Source of the DNA: Rheinheimera sp. UJ63
GTDB taxonomy: Bacteria > Pseudomonadota > Gammaproteobacteria > Enterobacterales > Alteromonadaceae
Length of the DNA stretch: 64,000 nucleotides
Direction of reading: 5' to 3'
Assembly (NCBI RefSeq): GCF_021568285.1
Contig: NZ_JAKGTQ010000004.1
Coordinates: 62,001 to 126,000 of the forward strand
The translations under genes were made by a program, and so were the position numbers. The notes under the pieces were generated by a model. The model did not search any database. It worked only from the letters and a program-made list of their open reading frames with translations, and was not told the origin of the DNA. Shown piece by piece: positions 55,766 to 64,000 of this stretch (position 1 is its first letter; every line of letters begins with the position of its first letter).

Positions 55766-56599
55766 TTATGGCAGATCATAAATAGTTGGGATCGGTTGAC
55801 GCTTGTGTTGTGTCTTTTGGAAAATCTGCACTAAACGCTCTGAAACCGCAGCATCGACTGTTTTACCTTCCAGAAAATCATCAATTTGCTGATAGGTCAG
55901 GCCAAGCGCGGCTTCATCGGCTTTTTGTGGTGCTAGACACTCTAAATCAGCCGTAGGCGTTTTTTCAACCAGTGTGGCGGGTGCACCAAGATGTTTTGCC
56001 AAGGCACGAACTTGACGTTTGCTTAAACCAAATAACGGTGCCATATCGCAAGCGCCATCGCCCCATTTAGTATAAAAGCCGGTAATGTTTTCAGCAGAGT
56101 GATCGGTACCTATCACTAAACCACCTTGCAGGGCCGCGATATGATACTGTGCCACCATACGACAGCGCGCTTTAACGTTGCCTTTGGCAAAGTCGGCTTG
56201 TGCTGCATTGGCTTGAGGTAAGCCTTCAATACCTGCTAAGGTGCTTTGATGTAAGGCATCGGCGGCGGCTTTGATATTTACAGTGACAACATGGCTAGCT
56301 TGAATAAAGCTCAATGCCAGTTGTGCTTCGTCTTCGTCTTTTTGTGTACCATAAGGTAAACGGACAGCGATAAAGCGATAAGTATTTGCTGCGCCGGCAT
56401 TCAGCTCATCAACAGCGAGTTGTGCTAAGCGGCCACAGGTCGTCGAATCGACACCGCCACTAATACCTAACACCAATGTGTTTAAACCTGATGCGGTAAG
56501 TCGCGATTTAATAAAATCAATGCGGCGACGGATCTCGTGTTCAACGTCAATTTGCGGCAATACCCGCATTTCCCGGATAATATGTTGTTCCATAGTCAT
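55766..56599 (-). CDS. nadE: NH3-dependent NAD+ synthetase
   Basis: Last step of NAD synthesis: amidates nicotinate adenine dinucleotide using ammonia. The product is 277 residues. The ATP pyrophosphatase P-loop is [40 protein letters not shown] and KTPTADLE are family motifs. No glutaminase domain, so ammonia-dependent. GAGG lies upstream of the first ATG; Met3 is an alternative. It is divergent from glnB across a repeat element, a pairing that fits the nitrogen theme but may be chance. Confidence 0.95.
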   Translation of the reverse strand: MTMEQHIIREMRVLPQIDVEHEIRRRIDFIKSRLTASGLNTLVLGISGGVDSTTCGRLAQLAVDELNAGAANTYRFIAVRLPYGTQKDEDEAQLALSFIQASHVVTVNIKAAADALHQSTLAGIEGLPQANAAQADFAKGNVKARCRMVAQYHIAALQGGLVIGTDHSAENITGFYTKWGDGACDMAPLFGLSKRQVRALAKHLGAPATLVEKTPTADLECLAPQKADEAALGLTYQQIDDFLEGKTVDAAVSERLVQIFQKTQHKRQPIPTIYDLP

Positions 56600-56664
56600 A
56601 ATAGCCTCATCGATTAGTACCTGTTTATCTTAACGTATCTCAGCAGAAGAAGATCAACTAATTA

Positions 56665-56993
56665 CTAGGGCTTGTTGCCGTTTTCTGGTTGTTTTTGCAG
56701 CTGAGTGGCTGGTATTTATACAAGGCAGAGCTTGTGCCGTGTAGTTATTCTACATAAACAAGCGATAACGTAGTAGAAATGCCAGCCACACGCTGCCCGA
56801 AGGGTTCGTTTGGCGATGCTTTGCTCTTTGTGGCCTACATGGATGTAGGTCAGGGGCGAGAGCAGGACGCGGTAGCTTCTCTCGTCGTTTATTTAGAATA
56901 ACAAACCGGGTACCGCGTACTGCACTTCTCGTTTCGCGATCAAAACATCGCCAAACGAACAAAATCTAAACAGAAAATGTCATCAAGCCCTAG
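56665..56993. mobile_element. MITE-like element with terminal inverted repeats and CTAG flanks
   Basis: Non-coding 321-bp element (56669-56989). Termini GGCTTGTTGCCGTTTTCTG (56669-56687) and CAGAAAATGTCATCAAGCC (56971-56989) match as inverted repeats at 16 of 19 positions. CTAG lies at both ends (56665-56668, 56990-56993), a possible 4-bp target duplication like those of the IS5 family. Two large internal hairpins: 56705-56721 with 56773-56789, and 56804-56823 with 56941-56960 (one mismatch in 20). No transposase. Confidence 0.75.
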
Positions 56994-57043
56994 ACAAAAG
57001 CTGAAGCCTTATGCGGCTTGTATTATACTGCGGCTATCAATGA

Positions 57044-58908
<1,865 letters not shown>

Positions 58909-58911
58909 GGG

Positions 58912-60276
58912 CTAGTCCAACTCTTTTAACCAATTATGCCATTGAGCAGGGATCGGTGTGTTGGCCTGTGGGCGATGGGCTGTTTTATCTTTAGCGGTGA
59001 GTTCGGGTAACATCTGTCGAACAAAATCGGCTTTTGGATCATAGGCCAATGCTTGCTTTATCATATTAAAAGGTCGCGCTTCACTATTACCATAACCGGC
59101 AATATAGGCCCAATTTCCCCAGTTGCTGGCGCATTCGTAATCGAGCAGTCGTTGTTCAAAATAAGCCGCACCCAAACGCCAATCTATGGCTAAATCATGG
59201 ATTAAATAACTGGCCACATTTTGTCGACCGCGATTACTCATTAAACCGCTTTGATTAAGTAAGCGCATATTGGCATCAACAAAAGGAATACCGGTTTGAC
59301 CAGCACACCATGCGGCAAACTTACGCCGTTGTGTTGTGGTCAGCTGCGGTGGTTGAAAATTCGGCTGACCTTTTATACCCGTTTGGCTAAACCAACGAGA
59401 TTGGTATTTACGCATTTGCCAGCGAAAAAACTCTCGCCATAACAACTCGAACTTAAGCCAATAGGTTGAATCATTCGCTTGTACTTGTTGCTCAAATTCA
59501 ACAATTTGTTGCCACAGATCGCGCGCGGATAAACTGCCCAGCGCTAAAGCGCTAGAAAAGAAACTGGCGTAATGCTCACCTTGCAGCGCATTACGCGTTT
59601 CTTTGTAATGTAAAATATGCTGTTCTTGCCAGATATACTGCTGCAAGCGTTGCCAAGCGGCTGTTTCAGTAATAATGGGTGGTTTAGCCGCACTGCTCGC
59701 ATGTCGATAATCATCTAATGCTGACCATTCGGCGTGGTAATGCTCAGCCTGTTGCGGTGTTAGCCACTGTTGTTCAGCGCGGGGAGTAAAAGGTGTAACG
59801 GGTAACGATACTTGCAACAGCGGTTCGTGGTTTTTGCGAAACGTAGTAAAACGGTCTGGCATTCGACTGATGTCAGGCCGAAGTGCTGCACCGAATAAGC
59901 TGTTGCAATCGATCAGTGTTAACGTGAGCGGGTCTGCTAATTGCTGCAACGCAGCGTACTCGTGCGGTGAGGTCGGCTCGGCCGCAATCAGCGTTGTGGC
60001 ATTCAGCTCATTTGCCAGTGCCTGCAAGGTACTGGCGGTATCGCCAAACCGTAATATTAAACCGATCTGCTGGGTAGCTAAGGCCTGTTGCAGATGCAAG
60101 ATAGCCTGTATCTGTTGATTTAAACGCCATAAATTCGCGCGATAAAGCCCGTATTGTTGGCCAAAAAATTGGGCTTTATCCAATACTACTACCGCGTGTA
60201 AAGTACCGCTGCCAGCATTGAGCAACGGGTTATCACGTAAGCGTAATGCCTGATTCAGTAGAACTAGAGTGCTCAT
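58912..60276 (-). CDS. Cryptochrome DASH (CRY-DASH photolyase)
   Basis: A 454-residue DASH-type flavoprotein. N-terminal domain LVLLNQALRLRDNPLL. Diagnostic DASH segments: YKETRNALQGEHYASFFSSALALGSLSARDLW, FELLWREFFRWQMRKY, GIPFVDANMRLLNQSGLMSNRGRQNVASYLIHDL and ASNWGNWAYIAGYGNSEARPFN. Members repair CPDs in ssDNA or loop DNA; a signalling role is possible. Overlaps the upstream FeS photolyase by ATGA and is followed by the class I-like gene. Confidence 0.92.
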   Translation of the reverse strand: MSTLVLLNQALRLRDNPLLNAGSGTLHAVVVLDKAQFFGQQYGLYRANLWRLNQQIQAILHLQQALATQQIGLILRFGDTASTLQALANELNATTLIAAEPTSPHEYAALQQLADPLTLTLIDCNSLFGAALRPDISRMPDRFTTFRKNHEPLLQVSLPVTPFTPRAEQQWLTPQQAEHYHAEWSALDDYRHASSAAKPPIITETAAWQRLQQYIWQEQHILHYKETRNALQGEHYASFFSSALALGSLSARDLWQQIVEFEQQVQANDSTYWLKFELLWREFFRWQMRKYQSRWFSQTGIKGQPNFQPPQLTTTQRRKFAAWCAGQTGIPFVDANMRLLNQSGLMSNRGRQNVASYLIHDLAIDWRLGAAYFEQRLLDYECASNWGNWAYIAGYGNSEARPFNMIKQALAYDPKADFVRQMLPELTAKDKTAHRPQANTPIPAQWHNWLKELD

Positions 60277-61802
60277 AATTGCTCCAGCTTATTCAGCAAC
60301 ACAGACGCGTGCTGTTTAATTGCAGCTTGTTGTTCAGGCGTTTTGCGTTGCCAGTTTTTGAAAGCCAGTTGCAGCCGAGCGTTTTGACCTAATTGCTCAT
60401 GGTTTCGGTCTAAAAAGTCCCAATACAGTGCATTAAACGGGCAGGCTTTCTCACCGGTAACATCTTTTACTTTGTAATGGCAGTTTTTGCAGTAATTACT
60501 CATTCTATTTACGTAAGCGCCGCTAGCCGCATAGGGTTTTGATGCTAACTCTCCGCCATCGGCAAACAACGCCATGCCCATGGTATTCGGCAGCTCTACC
60601 CATTCATAGGCGTCGACATAGACCGCCAAATACCAATCACATATCGCTTGCACATCTAAGCCAGCCAAAAGAGCAAAATTACCGGTAATCATTAAGCGCT
60701 GAATATGATGAGCATAGCCGTATTCCATCGTTTGTGAGATGGCTTGCTGCATACAGCGCATCTTGGTTTTGCCACTCCAGAAATAACTGGGCAGCGGCGT
60801 CGTAGCAGAGAAATAATTTTGCGCGGCATAATCTGGCATTTTTAGCCAATACAGGCCGCGCACAAATTCACGCCAGCCAATGAGCTGGCGAATAAAGCCT
60901 TCGGCGGCATTTAAACTGACTTTCTCGCTACGCCAAGCGGCTTCGACTTTTTGGCACATCCAGCGCACATCCAGTAAACCCGCATTTAAATACATGGAGC
61001 AGAGGCTGTGAAATAAAAATGGTTGATCAACCAACATCGCATCTTGATAATCGCCAAAGTTGGCCAGTTGTTTTTCGATAAAATGCATAAAAGCTTGGCG
61101 CGCGTCTTTACCGGTTACCGCATATTGAAAATTGTCGACAGAGCCTGGATTATCAGCAAATTCAGTAGCAACCGTCTGACACACTTGCTGAGTAATGTCA
61201 TCGTGGCTAAATTTAAGGGGTGGGATGGCCACTAAATCAGGTGGACAGGCTTTACGGTTTTCTTTATCAAAGTTCCACTGCCCACCAACCGGTTGTTGTT
61301 TAGCATCCAGCAGTAAGCCGGTGTAGCGGCGCATTTGCCGATAAAAGTACTCCATGCGCAGTTGCTGCCGGCCGCTAGCCCATTGGTTAAACATCTCTTT
61401 CGAGCAGAGAAAACGGTCGTCTTCGAGGATCGTCACCGGCCGCTGAAAATGCGCTGACCAGCCGAGAATTTCTTGATGCAGACGGTATTCACCGCATTCC
61501 GTAATGGCAATTTCTGACATATTGGTTTGTTCAAGCGCATAGGCCACGGCGTCTGTCATGCTATGGATGCCGGCTTGCTCGCCATATTTAACGTAGCAAA
61601 CTTTGCGGCCCTGTTGCTCTAATACGGCAGCGAAATGGCGCATGGCACTGAAAATCAGCACAATTTTATGCTTGTGATGTTTTACATAGCTGGCTTCACT
61701 GCCAACTTCAGCCATTAAAATGACGTCATCCGCACTGGCTTCGCGCAGGCTGGCGAGCGCGGGGCTCAGTTGATCGCCTAGAATTACTATAAGTTTGGGC
61801 AT
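60273..61802 (-). CDS. Iron-sulfur (6-4) photolyase (FeS-BCP, PhrB-like cryptochrome-related protein)
   Basis: A 509-residue prokaryotic (6-4) photolyase of the iron-sulfur group, with an N-terminal alpha/beta domain (LIVILGDQLSPAL) and the FAD domain (MEYGYAHHIQRLMITGNFALLAGLD, YVDAYEWVELPNTMGM). The four [4Fe-4S] cysteines fall at positions 350, 438, 441 and 454, exactly the positions reported for Agrobacterium PhrB. Such enzymes repair (6-4) photoproducts and carry a lumazine-type chromophore. First gene of the three-photolyase operon. Confidence 0.93.
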   Translation of the reverse strand: MPKLIVILGDQLSPALASLREASADDVILMAEVGSEASYVKHHKHKIVLIFSAMRHFAAVLEQQGRKVCYVKYGEQAGIHSMTDAVAYALEQTNMSEIAITECGEYRLHQEILGWSAHFQRPVTILEDDRFLCSKEMFNQWASGRQQLRMEYFYRQMRRYTGLLLDAKQQPVGGQWNFDKENRKACPPDLVAIPPLKFSHDDITQQVCQTVATEFADNPGSVDNFQYAVTGKDARQAFMHFIEKQLANFGDYQDAMLVDQPFLFHSLCSMYLNAGLLDVRWMCQKVEAAWRSEKVSLNAAEGFIRQLIGWREFVRGLYWLKMPDYAAQNYFSATTPLPSYFWSGKTKMRCMQQAISQTMEYGYAHHIQRLMITGNFALLAGLDVQAICDWYLAVYVDAYEWVELPNTMGMALFADGGELASKPYAASGAYVNRMSNYCKNCHYKVKDVTGEKACPFNALYWDFLDRNHEQLGQNARLQLAFKNWQRKTPEQQAAIKQHASVLLNKLEQL

Positions 61803-61930
61803 TACGTCAGACCACTACAATCAATACCGCCTGATACGGGATTAACTGCCCATTTAGATCAGCTAGATCAGCATTGCGGCCAGACTAAATCTGAGTATGA
61901 TGGTGGCAATAAATTTAAGAGGTATGTGCT

Positions 61931-62578
61931 GTGAAAAGAAAATTAGTTGCTTTGCTTATGGTTACAGGCAGTGTATTGGCTTATCAAGTTCAAGCTACCG
62001 AACAGGCATTAGCCGCATCAGCTGTTAACACTGAACGTCAGGTAGCCGCAGAGGTACCCGAGTTGCATCAGCATAATGCTGCCGATGAGCATACGCATGC
62101 TGCGGCAGAGCATTCACATGACGCCGATGATTTTACGCAGCTTGGTACTCATGTGCATGGGGTTGCCAGCCTGACATTGATTTTAGAAGGAAATGAGTTG
62201 CAGTTAGCATTGCAAGCTGCGGCGGCTACCATTGTGGGCTTTGAACACGCCCCGCGTACTGCCGAGCAAAAGCAAGAATTAACGCTGGCATTAGACATCC
62301 TATCCCAAGGCCAGTGGTTAAATTTAAGTAAGGATGCAAACTGTGAAATTCAAGGCAGTGATGCGAGCACGGATCTGACCGAGCGTACCTACAGTGGTCA
62401 CGGTGATTTTTATGCCAATATCAGTTTTTTATGTCAGCGCCCAGCATTGTTACAACAGCTTGATGTGAGTTTATTTAATCTGCTCCCGTCGCTACAAACG
62501 ATGGATGTGCAGTGGGTGTTAAATGGTCAACAAGGTGCCGCTAAAGCGACGTTGGGCAACAGCCAAGTGCGCTTTTAA
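61931..62578 (+). CDS. DUF2796 protein, His-rich (ZrgA-like zinc-binding)
   Basis: A 215-residue exported protein with a signal peptide (…LLMVTGSVLAYQVQA). A histidine-rich segment HQHNAADEHTHAAAEHSH precedes the DUF2796 domain (LGTHVHGVASLTLILEGNELQL, IVGFEHAPRTAEQK). The group includes Vibrio ZrgA, a periplasmic zinc-binding protein of a zinc-regulated cluster with an ABC transporter. Zinc binding is inferred; no Zur box was found by eye. The start is GTG at 61931. A terminator follows, and an ABC ATPase begins at 63368. Confidence 0.8.
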   Translation: MKRKLVALLMVTGSVLAYQVQATEQALAASAVNTERQVAAEVPELHQHNAADEHTHAAAEHSHDADDFTQLGTHVHGVASLTLILEGNELQLALQAAAATIVGFEHAPRTAEQKQELTLALDILSQGQWLNLSKDANCEIQGSDASTDLTERTYSGHGDFYANISFLCQRPALLQQLDVSLFNLLPSLQTMDVQWVLNGQQGAAKATLGNSQVRF

Positions 62579-62696
62579 ATAAAGCCTAATGGATCCGCAC
62601 AACAGTGCTGTAATGCGTATGAGCCTATTGCTTCTGTAGATAGTAGATGAATGCGTTTGTGCGCGCATTTATTGGTTAAAACAGGCACTAGCCGAT

Positions 62697-62731
62697 AAAA
62701 AAACCGGTCATTTAACGTGACCGGTTTTTTT
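62697..62731. terminator. Strong bidirectional terminator
   Basis: AAAAAAACCGGTCA (62697-62710), loop TTTAACG, TGACCGGTTTTTTT (62718-62731), between the convergent DUF2796 and DUF3299 genes. Confidence 0.93.
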
Positions 62732-62754
62732 GTACGCAGATAAACGGAGTAACA

Positions 62755-63300
62755 TTACCAAGTATATTCTTCTACTTTATCCGCTTTCATACTGTAAGCC
62801 GCATTTGCTAAATCGTGAGACATGCTTTCGGTCGTAATAGTACCAATTATCCAAAAGGGTGAATAAATCATATCTGCACGCAGGTTCGATGCACCACTGA
62901 CATAAATAATTTGATTTGGTGGTGGTGGCGGTACGTGGATACAGGCACCAAAGTACGGTACGAGAAAGAAGCTCGTCACATTCTGATCAGCATCAAATTC
63001 CAGAGGTACAATAAAGCCAGGGATCTTGACTTTAACGTTATTGAACTCGGGTTTAACTTTGGCGGACTGCAAAATTTGCTGCCAAGCTTGTGCGGCAGGA
63101 TCTTCACCATTGTAGTTTTCTTCAAACGGTGAGGGCTGGCTATAATCATGCGCCACTTCGGGCATGGCCATTAACGCCTGTAAATCATCTTCAGGCATTA
63201 AATCCGTCCACTCAATGGTTTTTACTTCGTTTGCATGCACGCTAAAAGCCAGACTTGCGGCCAGTACCAGAGAAAACGCAACAGACAACTTCTTGAACAT
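62755..63300 (-). CDS. DUF3299 periplasmic protein
   Basis: A 181-residue exported protein with a signal peptide (…SLAFSVHA). The DUF3299 core is KIPGFIVPLEFDADQNVTSFFLVPYFGACIHVPPPPPNQIIYV. The Pro-rich turn and Cys-Ile-His are family hallmarks. Function is unknown; the family is often next to ABC transporters of the MacB/LolD type and DUF2796, as here. It is divergent from the ABC gene. Confidence 0.85.
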   Translation of the reverse strand: MFKKLSVAFSLVLAASLAFSVHANEVKTIEWTDLMPEDDLQALMAMPEVAHDYSQPSPFEENYNGEDPAAQAWQQILQSAKVKPEFNNVKVKIPGFIVPLEFDADQNVTSFFLVPYFGACIHVPPPPPNQIIYVSGASNLRADMIYSPFWIIGTITTESMSHDLANAAYSMKADKVEEYTW

Positions 63301-63367
63301 TGGAGCTTCGCCTCTTAATTTTGCATAATAGCTGTAGGGCTATCATAGCATGCACAATGGAGTACCT

Positions 63368-64000
63368 GTGACCACCAAGCCGAAAATTCCTGCTATTGAA
63401 CTCAAAGATCTGCAATTCTGGTATCGCGCCGGTGCTTGGCAATTGTCATTACCGGCAGTAACACTTGAACATGGCCAACATTTATTTATACAAGGCGCTT
63501 CAGGCTCGGGTAAAACGACCTTGTTAAACTTGCTGGCGGGCATCACAGCACCCAGTGCCGGAGAATTATGGGTGCAAGGCCATGCCATGCATCAACTTAG
63601 CGCAGCAAAACGCGATAAGCTGCGAGCCAGTCAAATTGGTGTGGTGTTTCAACAGCTCAATTTAATTCCTTATCTTTCAGTTTTAGATAACGTACTGTTA
63701 CGCGCCACCTTTGCGGGTCAAGCGGCTATCACTTTACAGCAACGTGCCATCGATTTATTAAGGGCGCTAGGACTCACCGATGATTTACAGCGGCAGCGTG
63801 CCAGTGCCTTAAGTGTTGGCCAACAGCAACGGGTGGCCATTGCGCGCGCCTTGTTAACGCAACCCGCTTTGTTAATCGCTGACGAGCCGACTTCGGCGCT
63901 GGATGCGAATAATCGCGACGCCTTTATGCAAGTACTGTTAACCGAAGCGGATAAGTGTGCAACAACAGTTATTTTTGTTAGCCATGATCAGCAACTCAAG
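63368..64000 (+). CDS. ABC transporter ATP-binding protein, LolD/MacB type (partial)
   Basis: Open from 63368 to the window edge (211 codons, no stop). Walker A GASGSGKTT, Q-loop VVFQQLNLIPYLSVLDNV, signature LSVGQQQR, Walker B LLIADEPTSALD and the H-loop VSHD are complete. The sequence is of the LolD/MacB group. The start is GTG at 63368 with GGAG five bases upstream; ATG 63350 is in frame. The partner permease probably follows outside the window. With the DUF2796 and DUF3299 genes it resembles the Vibrio zinc-regulated (zrg) cluster. Confidence 0.9.
   Translation, partial: MTTKPKIPAIELKDLQFWYRAGAWQLSLPAVTLEHGQHLFIQGASGSGKTTLLNLLAGITAPSAGELWVQGHAMHQLSAAKRDKLRASQIGVVFQQLNLIPYLSVLDNVLLRATFAGQAAITLQQRAIDLLRALGLTDDLQRQRASALSVGQQQRVAIARALLTQPALLIADEPTSALDANNRDAFMQVLLTEADKCATTVIFVSHDQQLK

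Noticed and set aside
56750-56962. 70-codon minus-strand frame between nadE and glnB
   Set aside because: Lies wholly inside the MITE-like element and its hairpins.

Overview
The window is a chromosomal segment of a gammaproteobacterium. Gene order and protein sequences point to the Alteromonadales/Chromatiales border, the Rheinheimera/Alishewanella/Shewanella type; this is inferred from protein resemblance and synteny, not from a marker gene. No rRNA or tRNA gene, CRISPR array, intact insertion sequence or prophage was seen. About 60 protein genes are supported, most in conserved housekeeping blocks.

Layout. 1-1526: end of an unknown gene, an aspartate/glutamate-racemase-family gene and a lipase-like hydrolase. 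1527-2843: non-coding array of alternating structured repeats (A and B) whose stems covary between copies. 2844-6119: LD-carboxypeptidase, then srmB divergent from trmN (yfiC). 6128-13042: fldB, divergent from the xerD-dsbC-recJ-prfB-lysS block, as in Escherichia coli, with the prfB programmed frameshift. 13289-17228: dienelactone hydrolase, VOC protein and LysR regulator, and small membrane proteins, two of them PspB-like paralogues. 17228-23424: tadA-mltF-purL. 23648-35762: accessory metabolism and envelope genes: an acetyl-CoA hydrolase/GNAT fusion coupled to an HDAC-like deacetylase, OmpW, a DUF3300 protein with a 72-bp coding repeat, an OlsF-like acyltransferase fusion, a GhrA-like reductase, a 37-residue membrane peptide, smrA, an M28 peptidase, a lone receiver domain and HlyU.

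35860-43580 carries rpsT and murJ-ribF-ileS-lspA-fkpB-ispH, the block that precedes the minor-pilin operon in Pseudomonas aeruginosa. Here an AlgZ/AlgR-like pair (43593-45349) sits between ispH and the pilin genes. It is followed by a complete minor-pilin operon (fimU-pilV-pilW-pilX-pilY1-pilE, 45482-51771) and then a second, diverged set (pilV-pilW-pilX-mini-pilY1-pilE, plus a FimT on the opposite strand, 51852-55683). The PilY1-like protein of the second set is only 349 residues and lacks the von Willebrand A adhesin part.

55766-64000: nadE, a 321-bp MITE-like element with terminal inverted repeats, glnB, an operon of three different photolyase/cryptochrome genes (iron-sulfur (6-4) type, CRY-DASH, class I-like), a histidine-rich DUF2796 protein, a DUF3299 protein and an ABC ATPase that runs off the window. 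The strongest candidates for new biology are the covarying A/B repeat array, the duplicated pilin locus with a vWA-less PilY1, the MITE-like element next to glnB, and the AlgR-type direct repeats in front of the pilin operon.
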